Below, piece after piece: positions 7,936-18,338 of a stretch of 64,000 bases of DNA. Numbering within the stretch: the first letter of the stretch is position 1; each line of letters opens with the position of its first letter. Made by a program: the position numbers and the translations under genes. The notes beneath the pieces are model-generated. The model did no database searches, was not told the origin of the DNA, and worked only from the letters and a program-made list of their open reading frames with translations. This DNA is from Streptomyces beigongshangae (GTDB lineage: Bacteria > Actinomycetota > Actinomycetes > Streptomycetales > Streptomycetaceae): assembly GCF_019710745.1 (NCBI RefSeq), contig NZ_JAHKJW010000015.1, forward strand, positions 1 to 64,000, written 5' to 3'.

Positions 7936-8784
7936 ATGAACAACAGCACGTCCGCGCTCGCCGAGCCGGTGACGGACGACACCCTGACCCGGCCCTTCGC
8001 GGGGACGAGCCCCTACGACGCGTACGTCCACGCGTCGGTCCTCAACTCGCTTCAGCAGCCCCTCACCGAGGCCCCGGACGAGATGGGCTTCCTCGTCACC
8101 ACGCAGGTGATGGAGCTGTGGTTCACCCTGATCGTGCACGAGTGGCGCACGGCACGGGTGGCCTTCGTCAAGGACGACCTGCCCGCGGCCATGGACGCGC
8201 TGGTGCGCAGCCGCCGGGCGCTGACCTCGCTCAACGCCTCCTGGGCGCCCATCGCGGCGCTGACGCCGGCCCAGTTCAACGGCTTCCGGGCCGCGTTCGG
8301 CCAGGCGTCGGGCTTCCAGTCGGCGATGTACCGGCACATGGAGTTCCTCCTCGGCGACAAGTCCGCCGGGATGCTGCGCGCCCACCGGGGCGACCCGGCC
8401 GTCCACGAGGCGCTGGGGGAGACGTACCGCGAGACGTCCCTGTACGACGAGGCGCTGGGCTTCCTGGAGCGGCAGGGCCTGCCCGTGCCGCACGACGTCC
8501 GCGAGCGGGACGTCACCGCCCCGTACGCCTGCGACCCCGGGGTGGTGGAGGTGTGGCGGCAGATCTACGCCGGCCCGCAGCACCACCCCCACCTCGCGCT
8601 GGGCGAACTGCTCACCGACATCGCCGAACTGGTCACCCGCTGGCGGTTCGAGCACGTCCTGGTGGTGCGCCGCGCCATGGGCTCCAAGCCGGGCAGCGCC
8701 GGCTCCGCGGGGCTCGCCTGGCTGGAGAAGCGCGCGGCCCGCCCGGTCTTCCCGGAGCTGTGGGAGGTGCGCGGTGGCGTCTAG
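7936..8784 (+). CDS. kynA: Tryptophan 2,3-dioxygenase
   Basis: 282 aa; start ATG 7936 preceded by AGGAG at 7926-7930. The haem dioxygenase opens the indole ring of L-tryptophan to N-formylkynurenine. Family blocks are visible: YVHASVLNSLQQP, EMGFLVTTQVMELWFTLIVHE, FQSAMYRHMEFLLGDKS, and the haem-proximal histidine region TRWRFEHVLVVRRAMGSKPGS. The 3' end overlaps the GTG of the arylformamidase by 11 bases. It begins the three-gene kynurenine segment. Confidence 0.95.
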   Translation: MNNSTSALAEPVTDDTLTRPFAGTSPYDAYVHASVLNSLQQPLTEAPDEMGFLVTTQVMELWFTLIVHEWRTARVAFVKDDLPAAMDALVRSRRALTSLNASWAPIAALTPAQFNGFRAAFGQASGFQSAMYRHMEFLLGDKSAGMLRAHRGDPAVHEALGETYRETSLYDEALGFLERQGLPVPHDVRERDVTAPYACDPGVVEVWRQIYAGPQHHPHLALGELLTDIAELVTRWRFEHVLVVRRAMGSKPGSAGSAGLAWLEKRAARPVFPELWEVRGGV

Positions 8785-9622
8785 GACCATCTCCGCCTTC
8801 GCCGCCGAGGAGGAGAAGCGGGTCCTGAGCCTGAAGCCGGTCCTGGCGCCGGCGCACGGCCGCTACGGGGACCACCCCCACCAGTCCTACGACGCCTGGC
8901 CGGCCGAGGACCCGGGCGCCCCGCTGGTCGTCCTGCTGCACGGCGGCTACTGGCGCTACGACCGGATGCACCTGACCCCTTTCGCGGCCTGGCTCTCCCG
9001 GCAGGGCTTCCACGTCCTGCTGCCCGGCTTCCGCCGCTCCGGCGGCGCGGGCGGCTACCCCGAGACCTTCGACGACGTCGCCCGGATCGTGGACACCCTG
9101 CCCGAGGGACGGCCCTACGTCCTGGCGGGCCACTGCTCCGGCGGCCACCTGGCGCTGTGGTGCGCCGCTCGGGGACTGCTGCCCCCCGGCTCGCGCTGGC
9201 ACACGCGCACCCTGCCGACGGCCGTGCTCGCCCTCGCGCCGATCACCGACCTCACCGCCACCCGGCGCGACGGCCTCAGCGACGGCGCCGCCCTGCAGCT
9301 CATGGGCGGGGAAGCCGGGTTCGACCGGCGGCTGCCCGAGGTCGACCCCCTGACCCTGCTGCGCGACGCGGGCACGACCGGGGTGCCCACCGTGCTGCTG
9401 CACGGGGCCGTCGACGAGGAGGTCCCGCTCACGCAGTTCACCGACTACGCGGCCGTCCACCGCGACCTGCGGACGGTCGTCCTGCCCGGCACCGGCCACT
9501 ACACCCTCATCGAACCGGAGGCGCCCGGTGCCCGCGCCGTCGCGGACACCCTGCGCGAGATGTCCGCCGGGTTCGCCCCGTCCGGGTCCGACCGCGCCGG
9601 CGAGGAGGCCGCACACCGATGA
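8774..9622 (+). CDS. Alpha/beta hydrolase, probable kynurenine formamidase (arylformamidase)
   Basis: 282 aa from GTG 8774. It belongs to the AFMID-type alpha/beta hydrolases: the HGGYW oxyanion motif (near residue 56), nucleophile elbow GHCSGGHLA, Asp in HGAVDEE, and His in GTGHYTLIEP form the catalytic set. Placed between tryptophan dioxygenase and kynureninase it almost certainly hydrolyses N-formylkynurenine to kynurenine and formate. It is not the metal-dependent cyclase-like KynB of many proteobacteria, so I leave the symbol empty. The stop overlaps the kynU ATG (ATGA). Confidence 0.88.
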   Translation: MASRTISAFAAEEEKRVLSLKPVLAPAHGRYGDHPHQSYDAWPAEDPGAPLVVLLHGGYWRYDRMHLTPFAAWLSRQGFHVLLPGFRRSGGAGGYPETFDDVARIVDTLPEGRPYVLAGHCSGGHLALWCAARGLLPPGSRWHTRTLPTAVLALAPITDLTATRRDGLSDGAALQLMGGEAGFDRRLPEVDPLTLLRDAGTTGVPTVLLHGAVDEEVPLTQFTDYAAVHRDLRTVVLPGTGHYTLIEPEAPGARAVADTLREMSAGFAPSGSDRAGEEAAHR

Positions 9623-10878
9623 CCACCGCACCACCGGCACCGGCCGCCCTGCGCGAGCGGGCCGCGCGACTGGACGCCGACGACCCCCTGGCGCCCCTGC
9701 GCGGGCGCTTCCTGCTCCCGCCGGACGTCGTCTACCTCGACGGCAACTCCCTGGGGCCGCTGCCCGCCGCCGTACCACCGGTCCTCTCCGACGTCGTGAC
9801 GCGCCAGTGGGGCACGGACCTGATCGGCTCCTGGAACGCCAACGGCTGGTGGGAGGCGCCCCTGCGGGTGGGTGACGCCGTCGGCGCGCTCATCGGGGCG
9901 GCGCCGGGGCAGACGGTCGCGGGCGACTCCACCAGCGTGCAGCTGTTCACCGCGCTCGACGCCGCCGCCGCGCTCCGGCCCGGCCGGCCCCTGCTGGTCA
10001 CCGACCCCGGGCACTTCCCCACCGACCGCTACCTGGCGGACGAGGTCGCCGGCCGCCGCGCACTCGAAGTGCGCCGGGTGCCCCCGGCCGAACTGCCGGA
10101 CTTCCTCACGGCCGAGGGCCACCGGGTCGCGGTGATCAGCTACTCGCCCGTCGACTTCCGCACCGGCGAGCTGTACGACGTGCGGGCGCTGACCCGGGCC
10201 GCCCACGAGGCCGGCGCCCTCGCCCTGTGGGACCTGTGCCACGCGGCCGGCGCCCTGCCCCTCGACGTCGACGCCCTCGGCGTGGACCTGGCCGTCGGCT
10301 GCGGCTACAAGTTCCTCTCCGGCGGCCCCGGCGCACCCGCCTTCCTGTACGTGGCACGCCGGCACCACACAGCCCTGCGGACACCGCTGCCCGGCTGGAC
10401 CGGCCACGCCGACCCGTTCGGGCTGGCCCGGGACTACACGCCGGCCCCGGGCATCGCCCGCGCCCGCATCGGCACCCCGCCGATCCTGTCCCTGCTCGCC
10501 CTGGAGGCGGCCCTGACGGCCTTCGACGGCGTGGACCTGAACGAGGTCCGTGCCAAGAGCCTGTCGCTCACGGGATTCTTCCTGCGCTGCACGCAGGAGC
10601 TCCTGGTCCCCGAGGGCTTCACCCCGGTCACCCCGGCCGACCCCGCCCGCCGCGGCAGCCAGGTCACGCTGCGCCACCCCCACGCCCACGGACTGACTGC
10701 GGCGCTGGCCCGGCACGGGGTGATCGCGGACATGCGCGCGCCGGACCTCCTGCGCTTCGGCGTCAACGCCCTCTACACCACCCACCAGGACCTGCTCACG
10801 GCGGCGCTGCGCCTGCGCGACATCGCACAGGAGGCCGCCTACGATCCGGCGCCGGCGTCCGGGGGACCGGTGACCTGA
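9619..10878 (+). CDS. kynU: Kynureninase
   Basis: 419 aa from ATG 9619, typical length. It is a PLP enzyme cleaving L-kynurenine to anthranilate and L-alanine. The PLP-binding lysine is Lys231 in GCGYKFLSGGPGAP; other signatures are YLDGNSLGPLP at the N-terminus, the Asp-containing LWDLCHAAGALPLD, and the C-terminal RFGVNALYTTH. It ends the operon, and a convergent hairpin follows. No 3-hydroxykynurenine or hydroxyanthranilate genes are nearby, so anthranilate appears to be the local end product. Confidence 0.96.
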   Translation: MTTAPPAPAALRERAARLDADDPLAPLRGRFLLPPDVVYLDGNSLGPLPAAVPPVLSDVVTRQWGTDLIGSWNANGWWEAPLRVGDAVGALIGAAPGQTVAGDSTSVQLFTALDAAAALRPGRPLLVTDPGHFPTDRYLADEVAGRRALEVRRVPPAELPDFLTAEGHRVAVISYSPVDFRTGELYDVRALTRAAHEAGALALWDLCHAAGALPLDVDALGVDLAVGCGYKFLSGGPGAPAFLYVARRHHTALRTPLPGWTGHADPFGLARDYTPAPGIARARIGTPPILSLLALEAALTAFDGVDLNEVRAKSLSLTGFFLRCTQELLVPEGFTPVTPADPARRGSQVTLRHPHAHGLTAALARHGVIADMRAPDLLRFGVNALYTTHQDLLTAALRLRDIAQEAAYDPAPASGGPVT

Positions 10879-10901
10879 GGACCGGCCGCCCGAGGGCCGT
10901 C

Positions 10902-10934
10902 GCGGGCGGGAGGCGCACGACGTCTCCCGTCCGC
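10902..10934. terminator. Convergent terminator between kynU and the tetR gene
   Basis: Arms GCGGGCGGGAG (10902-10912) and CTCCCGTCCGC (10924-10934) pair over 11 positions with one G-T wobble around an 11-base loop. It sits between two converging genes. It lacks a long T tract, as is common in this group. Confidence 0.65.
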
Positions 10935-10935
10935 C

Positions 10936-11541
10936 CTACCGCAGACCGCGCAGGAGCAGGTCGATCAGCCGCTCGTAGACGTCCTGCGAGCCGGAGACCC
11001 CTCCGATGCCCCCCAGCTCCAGATGGACCGCGCCGTGGATGGCGGTCCACACCATCTGCGCGGCCTCCCCCGAGCCGGCGAACCGCCGGAGCGAGTCACG
11101 GGTGACGACACCCTCGACGAGTTCGACCAGTACGTCGAACGCCGCATGGCCGTGCACCGACGCCTCGGAGCCCGTCCGGGCGACCGGTCCGCCGCCCCCG
11201 AAGATCAGCGCGTAGCGCTGCGGGTGCGCGAGCGCGAACCGCCGGTAGGCGACGCAGCCCCGGCGGAACCGCTCCTCCGCCTCCAGGGACGGGTCCACCG
11301 AGACGGCGTACCAGAGGTCTTCGAGGGCCCGGACCGCCAGCGCGAGCAGCAGACCCTCCTTGCTGCCGAACCGGTTGTACACGCCCATGGGCGCGACGCC
11401 GGCCTCGCGGGCCACCGCGCGGACGGTGACGCCGGCCAGGCCCTCGCGGTCGAGCACGTCCTGGGCCGCCTCCAGCAGGACCACGTGCACCCGGTCGCTG
11501 GCCGTACGGCGCCTGGCCGGCGACCCTCCGCTGGCACCCAT
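10936..11541 (-). CDS. TetR/AcrR-family transcriptional regulator
   Basis: 201 aa from ATG 11541. The N-terminal TetR helix-turn-helix reads GLAGVTVRAVAREAGVAPMGVYNRFGSKEGLL (helix 3 near APMGVYNRF). The C-terminal half is a ligand-binding helical domain without recognisable specificity. It converges on kynU and is divergent from the two-component operon at 11805. A dyad of TetR-operator type lies about 150 bp upstream of its start and overlaps a promoter pointing at the kinase gene, so it likely represses that operon and perhaps itself. Regulation of the kyn genes is possible but not shown. Confidence 0.9.
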   Translation of the reverse strand: MGASGGSPARRRTASDRVHVVLLEAAQDVLDREGLAGVTVRAVAREAGVAPMGVYNRFGSKEGLLLALAVRALEDLWYAVSVDPSLEAEERFRRGCVAYRRFALAHPQRYALIFGGGGPVARTGSEASVHGHAAFDVLVELVEGVVTRDSLRRFAGSGEAAQMVWTAIHGAVHLELGGIGGVSGSQDVYERLIDLLLRGLR

Positions 11542-11686
11542 CAGCCCCGCGCCTCCTGCCGGCTGCCCGCTCCCGCACGACCGGCGGTCGATTCCCGTGC
11601 GTGTACCGACGCAGCGTAGACCAGAGGAGCACGACGGCTGGAGCCGCCGCGGCGCCGGCCGCCCCCGCCCCGCACTCCGTGGCACG

Positions 11687-11715
11687 TTGTTCTATGGAAC
11701 GGCGTGCCATAGAGT
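11687..11715 (+). promoter_or_regulatory. Promoter with overlapping 23-bp TetR-type operator
   Basis: TTGTTC (11687-11692), a 17-base spacer and TAGAGT (11710-11715) match a HrdB-type promoter. Lying across the spacer is a near-perfect 23-bp dyad, TCTATGGAACG (11691-11701), central G, CGTGCCATAGA (11703-11713), with one mismatched pair. A bound repressor would occlude the promoter. It is 90 bp upstream of the kinase and 150 bp upstream of the divergent tetR gene. Confidence 0.75.
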
Positions 11716-11804
11716 GCGCGGCGTTGGCGACCACCGGCTCCGCCGGTTCGGGAACGAGGCGGCGGCCGGCCTGTCGCCCGAGCGGGAACACGGAGTGATC
11801 ACTG

Positions 11805-12947
11805 GTGGGACGGGACCGATGGGCGCTCGGGGGCGTGCTCGCCGTGGTGGTGGCGCTGATCGTGGGAGGCGTGTCCGCGGTCGTCGGCGACCACGCCGGT
11901 GCCACGACGCTGTGGATCATCCTCGGCACGGGGGCGGCGGGTGTCTGCCTGGCCGCGCGGGCATCGGTCCTCGCCGTCGCCGTGGCCGCGTTCCTGGCCG
12001 GCCTGGAACTGCGCGATCCGGCGCCGTGGGGCACCTGGGCGGTCGCCGGCGGACTGTTGTTCCTGTTCGCGCTGCGCCGCCCCCGCTTCGACGCGGTCGT
12101 GGCCGGCCTGGCGGTCGCGGGGACCGCGCTGTTCGCCGCGTACGTCCCCTGGTGGGGCACCAGCGGCGGGGCGTTCGGGCTCGTCGCCCTGGCCGCCGCG
12201 ATGGTCGGGGTGGGCCAGTGGGTGCAGGCGCAGCGGCGCTACGAGATCGCCGAGGTGGGGCGGCGGCGCCAGGAGGCCGAACGCAGGCGGCAGGAAGTGG
12301 CCCGCCACGTCGCGGAGGAACGACTGCGGATCGCCCGCGAACTCCACGACAGCGTGGCCCACCACCTCGCGGTGGTCAGCGTCCACACCAACGTGGCCAG
12401 GGCGAACCTGGCGCGCTCGCCGCAGACCGCCGCACTCGCCCTGGGCGAGGTCCAGGCCGCCACGCAGTCGGTGATGGAGGAACTGGGAGTCATCCTCGGC
12501 GTCCTGCGCACGCCGGGCTCCGAACCGGTCCCCGCCCCTCCCGCCGACGCCGCCGTGATCGACGACCTGCTGCTGAGTTTCCGGGGCATCGGCCTGACGG
12601 TCGGGACCGACGGGCTGGAGCACCTGACCGCGCTCGCGCCGCTCGCCCTCACCGCCGCCCGGCGCCTCCTCCAGGAGGCTTTGACCAACGCGCAGCGGTA
12701 CGGCGACGGCGCCGCCGAGGTGGTCGTCGACGCCCCCCTCAACGGCTACGTCACCCTGTCGGTCCGCAACGCGTGGACGCCCCGCGAGAAGGCGTCCGCC
12801 GGGAGCGGGCTGGGCCTGGTGGGCATGGCGGAACGGGTCCACCTGCTGGGCGGCACCTTCCACGCGGGGCCGGACGCGGACGGGTTCCTGGTGACCGCCC
12901 AGCTTCCGGCGACCGCGCCCCGCACCCCGAAGGAGACCTCCGTATGA
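11805..12947 (+). CDS. Sensor histidine kinase, NarL/DesK-type
   Basis: 380 aa from GTG 11805. The N-terminal 135 residues hold about four membrane segments with little outside sequence, suggesting sensing within or at the membrane. A short coiled coil (EVGRRRQEAERRRQEVARHV) leads to the HisKA_3 dimerisation helix with phospho-accepting His181 in RIARELHDSVAHHLAV. The ATPase domain ends in GSGLGLVGMAERVHLLGG. The ATG of the response regulator overlaps its stop. It likely phosphorylates that partner. The signal is unknown. Confidence 0.92.
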   Translation: MGRDRWALGGVLAVVVALIVGGVSAVVGDHAGATTLWIILGTGAAGVCLAARASVLAVAVAAFLAGLELRDPAPWGTWAVAGGLLFLFALRRPRFDAVVAGLAVAGTALFAAYVPWWGTSGGAFGLVALAAAMVGVGQWVQAQRRYEIAEVGRRRQEAERRRQEVARHVAEERLRIARELHDSVAHHLAVVSVHTNVARANLARSPQTAALALGEVQAATQSVMEELGVILGVLRTPGSEPVPAPPADAAVIDDLLLSFRGIGLTVGTDGLEHLTALAPLALTAARRLLQEALTNAQRYGDGAAEVVVDAPLNGYVTLSVRNAWTPREKASAGSGLGLVGMAERVHLLGGTFHAGPDADGFLVTAQLPATAPRTPKETSV

Positions 12948-13636
12948 GCGTCGTACGCGTCCTCGTCGTCGACGACCAGATCATGATCCGCTCCGGCATA
13001 CGCGCCCTGCTGGAGACCGGCGACGGCGTCGAGGTCGTCGGCGAGGCGGCCGACGGGCGCCGGGCCGTCGACATGGCGCGGGCCCTCGTGCCCGATGTCA
13101 TCCTGATGGACCTCCGGATGCCGGTGCTCGACGGCGTCGGAGCCATCACGCAGCTGCGCGAGGACACCGCCACCGCGCACATCGGCATCCTGGTGCTGAC
13201 CACCTTCGACACCGACGAGAACGTGCTCGCCGCCCTCGAAGCCGGAGCCAACGGCTTCCTCGGCAAGTCCGCGGACCACGAGGAGCTGACGCGGTCGGTC
13301 GCACGGGTCGCCGCCGGGGGAGCGTCCCTGTCCGCCGTCGCGACCGACACCGTCGTCGGGCACCTCGCCGGCGCGGCACGGCGCCGGCAACGGCACCGGC
13401 CGCACGAACCGGCCTCCCCCGAGGACCTGCGCAGGGCCGCGTCCCTGACCTCGCGGGAGCGGGAGGTCACCGCCCTGGTCGCCCGGGGCCTGAGCAACGA
13501 CACCATCGCGGAGCGCCTGTTCATCTCACCGATGACGGTGAAGACCCATGTCAACCGGGCCATGAGCAAGCTGCACGTGCGGGCCCGGGCGCAACTGGTG
13601 GTCGCCGCGCTCCGCGCGGGCCTGCTCGACGACTGA
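12944..13636 (+). CDS. LuxR/NarL-type response regulator
   Basis: 230 aa. The receiver domain has the acidic pair DD (residues 10-11), phospho-acceptor Asp56 in VILMDLRMP, Thr in VLTTF and the conserved Lys in FLGKSA. The C-terminal GerE-type helix-turn-helix reads LTSREREVTALVARGLSNDTIA with ISPMTVKTHVNRAMSKLHV. Translation is coupled to the kinase. A perfect 11-bp dyad 67-95 bases after its stop lies ahead of the MMPL exporter and is a candidate target site. Confidence 0.94.
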   Translation: MSVVRVLVVDDQIMIRSGIRALLETGDGVEVVGEAADGRRAVDMARALVPDVILMDLRMPVLDGVGAITQLREDTATAHIGILVLTTFDTDENVLAALEAGANGFLGKSADHEELTRSVARVAAGGASLSAVATDTVVGHLAGAARRRQRHRPHEPASPEDLRRAASLTSREREVTALVARGLSNDTIAERLFISPMTVKTHVNRAMSKLHVRARAQLVVAALRAGLLDD

Positions 13637-13702
13637 CCGCGCCCCGGCGGCGGCGCCGCGCGGGCGGGGAGACACGGGTGACGCGCGGGCGGGGAAATAC
13701 AC

Positions 13703-13731
13703 CGGACGCGGTACACGCCCTACCGCGTCCG
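13703..13731. promoter_or_regulatory. Perfect 11-bp inverted repeat upstream of the MMPL gene
   Basis: CGGACGCGGTA (13703-13713) and TACCGCGTCCG (13721-13731) are exact inverse complements with a 7-base spacer. No T run follows, so an operator for the upstream NarL-type regulator is favoured over a terminator, though both are possible. It lies 108 bp before the exporter start. Confidence 0.6.
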
Positions 13732-13838
13732 CGCGACGACCGGAGGGCACCGCGCGCCGGAGAGTGGGGGCACCGGGCCGCACCAGCGGCCTCCGCACCG
13801 TCCCACGCGGTGCGCACTGCCTTCACGCAGGAGTTCTG

Positions 13839-16106
13839 ATGTCCCGATGGTTGTCCAGGGTCGGTGCGTTCAGCGCCGGCCACCGCCTCGTCGTCGCCGG
13901 CGCGTGGCTCGTCCTGGCCGCGCTGTTCACGGCCCTGACGATCACCGGGGCGAAGTTCTCCGACGCCGAGTTCAGCATCGCGGGCGCCGAGTCGACCACG
14001 GCGCTCGCCACGATGGACAAGGCGTTCCCCGCGGCGCCGGGCCCCGAGTCGGGTGAGCTGGTGCTGGTCGTGGAGGCACCCGACGGCACCTCCTTGACCG
14101 ACCCGGCCGCCCGGGGCCGGGTCGCGGAACTCGTGGCGCGCGCCGCCGACGTCCCCGACGTGCTGGCGGCCGCGGATCCGTACGACGAGAAGCGTCCCTA
14201 TGTGTCCGAGGACGGCTCGGTCGCCGTCTCGACACTCACCGTCGACCTGGAGGCGGACCAGCCCGCGGTGGAGGACACCCTCCGCAAGGCCGCGACGGGC
14301 CTCACGGGGGCGGGATACACGATCGAGCTCGGTGGCACGCTGGACGACGGGCCGCCCCGGATCGCGAGTGTCACCGAGGCCGTCGGTGTCGTGGTCGCCT
14401 TCGTCGTCCTGCTGCTGACGTTCGGTTCGCTGGCCGCGGCCGGCGCGAACATGCTGACCGCGCTGGGCGGCGTCGTCGTGGGTATCGTGGGCGTCCTCGC
14501 GTGGTCGTCGGTCGGCGAGGGCATCCAGTCCACCACGCTCATCCTCGCGCTGATGCTGGGTCTGGCGGTCGGTATCGACTACGCCCTCCTGATCATCTCG
14601 CGGTTCCGCGACGAGCTCCGGCGCGGCGCGGACGTCGACGCCGCCGTGGCGCGGGCCGCGGGCACGGCCGGCACATCCGTGGTGGTGGCGGGAACCACCG
14701 TGGTCATCGCCCTGGCGGGTCTGTCGGTCGTGCGGATCGCGTTCATCACCGAGATGGGACTGGGCGCCGCGATCGCGGTGATCGTGGCCGTGGCCGCCTC
14801 GCTCACCGTCGTACCGGCCGTGCTGAAGACCCTGGGCCACAAGGCCCTGCCCCGCAGGGAACGCCGGACCGCCGCTGCCGACGCCGCGGCCGCCGACGAC
14901 GCCGACGCAGTCGCCTTCGGCAGGGCGGCGGCCACGGGGCCCTCCGAGGACGGGTCCGGGTCCGGCCTGCTGGGCCGCTGGGCCCGGCTGGTGGTCGACC
15001 GGCCCGTCCTGACCATCCTGGGTGCCACGGTCACCGTCGTCCTGCTCGCGCTGCCGGCTCTCTCGCTCAAGACCGAACTCGACCCCCCGGGCGGCGCGGA
15101 CCCGGCCAGTTCCCAGCGCGCGGCCTACGACACCGTCAGCGACGCCTTCGGAGCCGGTGAGCAGAATCCCCTGATCGTGCTCTTCGAGGGCCCGGAAGCA
15201 GCCGGTACCGCCGCCGCCACGTCGAAGAGGATCGCCGCGGTGGACGGCGTGGTCGACATCAGTCCCGTCCAGCCCGCCGAAAGTGCGGACGTCGCCTTCC
15301 TGGCGGTCACGCCCGAGCACGGCCCGGCCGACACCCGCACCGGCGATCTCGTGAACTCCCTGCGCACCGCGATGGACGACGTGAAGGACGCGAAGGTCTC
15401 GGTGACCGGTCAGACCGCGGTCGACGTGGACGTCAACGCACAGCTCTCCTCCGGCCTCGTCGTCTACCTGATCGCCGTGGTCGGGCTCTCACTGCTCCTG
15501 CTCACCCTCGTCTTCCGGTCCGTCGTCGTGCCGCTGCTGGCCACGTTCGGGTTCCTGATGTCCTTCGCCGCGGGCCTCGGGGTGACGGTGGCGGTCTTCC
15601 AGTGGGGCTGGGCGGGCGCCCTGGTCGGCCTGGACGAGGCCCGGCCGCTGGCCAGCCTGATGCCCCTCATCGTGGTGGGCGTGCTGTTCGGCCTCGCCAT
15701 GGACTACCAGGTGTTCCTGGTCTCCCGCATGCACGAGGCGCACCGCAACGGACTGCACACCCGGGCGGCCGTACTGCGGGGATTCGGGCAGGCATCGCCC
15801 GTGGTCGTCGCGGCGGCCACCATCATGGCGGCGGTGTTCGCGGGCTTCGCCTTCAGCGGCGGCGACGCGATGGTCGCGTCCGTCGGACTGGCCCTGACCG
15901 TCGGGGTCCTGGTCGACGCACTCGTGGTCCGCATGATGCTGGTACCCGCGGCCCTGCAGCTCCTGGGCGAGGCCAGTTGGTGGATACCCCGCCGGCTGGA
16001 CCGGCTGCTCCCGAACGTCGACACCGAGGGCACGGACCTGGAGCGGGAGGAACTGCACGCACCGCACGAGGAGCGGGACCGGCTCGTCGGTTCCCCCCGG
16101 GCGTAG
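13839..16106 (+). CDS. MMPL/RND-family exporter
   Basis: 755 aa from ATG 13839, preceded by GCAGGAG 9 bases upstream. The protein shows the duplicated RND layout: a membrane helix, a periplasmic-type loop (residues 35-190), a bundle of helices containing [20 protein letters not shown], a hydrophilic region, then a second loop and bundle with [19 protein letters not shown]. The GIDY/AMDY motifs are the proton-relay segments of MMPL proteins. Such transporters export lipids or drugs in actinomycetes. Its position behind a two-component system and a dyad suggests inducible efflux. A strong terminator follows. Confidence 0.93.
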   Translation: MSRWLSRVGAFSAGHRLVVAGAWLVLAALFTALTITGAKFSDAEFSIAGAESTTALATMDKAFPAAPGPESGELVLVVEAPDGTSLTDPAARGRVAELVARAADVPDVLAAADPYDEKRPYVSEDGSVAVSTLTVDLEADQPAVEDTLRKAATGLTGAGYTIELGGTLDDGPPRIASVTEAVGVVVAFVVLLLTFGSLAAAGANMLTALGGVVVGIVGVLAWSSVGEGIQSTTLILALMLGLAVGIDYALLIISRFRDELRRGADVDAAVARAAGTAGTSVVVAGTTVVIALAGLSVVRIAFITEMGLGAAIAVIVAVAASLTVVPAVLKTLGHKALPRRERRTAAADAAAADDADAVAFGRAAATGPSEDGSGSGLLGRWARLVVDRPVLTILGATVTVVLLALPALSLKTELDPPGGADPASSQRAAYDTVSDAFGAGEQNPLIVLFEGPEAAGTAAATSKRIAAVDGVVDISPVQPAESADVAFLAVTPEHGPADTRTGDLVNSLRTAMDDVKDAKVSVTGQTAVDVDVNAQLSSGLVVYLIAVVGLSLLLLTLVFRSVVVPLLATFGFLMSFAAGLGVTVAVFQWGWAGALVGLDEARPLASLMPLIVVGVLFGLAMDYQVFLVSRMHEAHRNGLHTRAAVLRGFGQASPVVVAAATIMAAVFAGFAFSGGDAMVASVGLALTVGVLVDALVVRMMLVPAALQLLGEASWWIPRRLDRLLPNVDTEGTDLEREELHAPHEERDRLVGSPRA

Positions 16107-16114
16107 GTGCCCCC

Positions 16115-16151
16115 GGCCGGGCCGCTCCCGCACACCGGGAGCGGCCCGGCC
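16115..16151 (+). terminator. Terminator after the MMPL gene
   Basis: Perfect 16-bp arms GGCCGGGCCGCTCCCG (16115-16130) and CGGGAGCGGCCCGGCC (16136-16151) around a 5-base loop, 8 bases after the stop. A second copy of CGGGAGCGGCCCGG follows at 16157-16170 and could compete for the left arm. Confidence 0.85.
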
Positions 16152-16308
16152 CGTATCGGGAGCGGCCCGGTCCCGTGCCGGGGTCCGGGCCACCCGCCCG
16201 CCCGCCGCCCGCCCGCGTGCCGCGGCGACCGCCGGGTTCACGACGCGGCGGACCGGGCAGGGGAGAATGAGGCCGTACCCAATGATCGACCTTGCGGAGG
16301 AGCGGGAC

Positions 16309-17949
<1,641 letters not shown>

Positions 17950-17969
17950 CCCGGCCGGGCAGCCCCACG

Positions 17970-18281
17970 TCACCTCACGAAGTCGGGCGGGGTCGTGTCG
18001 AGGAGCCGCGGGCCGGGTGCTCCGCCGGCCGTGGACAGGACCCCCCTGACGATGCGGGCCGGCTTGAGCGGGCCGCTCGGCCTGCGCCTGCCCACGCCCG
18101 CGAGCAGCTGCTCGCGGGCGGTCGGCTGGTCGAAGTGGATCCGTTCGGCGACGAGCTCCTCGTTCTCGTCGAAGGCGAAGTACGCGGTCGTGCGCGTGCG
18201 GTGCCCGGCACCCGTCCCCTGTGCCGCCTCGTCGCGGAAGCGGTCCGGGCGGTCGGCCGCAGTCGGCCGGATGCCGTCTAT
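17970..18281 (-). pseudogene. SnoaL-like (NTF2-fold) C-terminal remnant, no start codon
   Basis: Read on the minus strand, the frame is open from just after a stop at 18284-18282 to TGA at 17972-17970. It encodes a segment such as RTTAYFAFDENEELVAERIH followed by FDQPTAREQLLAG, which resembles the final beta strand and helix of SnoaL-like/NTF2-fold proteins. There is no ATG, GTG or TTG near its beginning, and no upstream half of the domain. It is therefore probably a decayed gene. It fills most of the gap between pgm and the secreted propeller genes. Confidence 0.5.
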
Positions 18282-18338
18282 TCACGGACATGTGCATGCT
18301 CATAGGCTGTGCGGCCTTCACGTACTCGGGGGGCCCGT

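Noticed and set aside
4686..7982. Long minus-strand frame through paaD, paaE and the SDR gene, including a VREAR repeat protein
   Set aside because: It exists only because the 21-bp array is open in all frames; no start signal, no domain, and fully antisense to paaE.
8774..9622. Assignment of the hydrolase as a general esterase/lipase
   Set aside because: HGGYW plus position between tryptophan dioxygenase and kynureninase favours arylformamidase.
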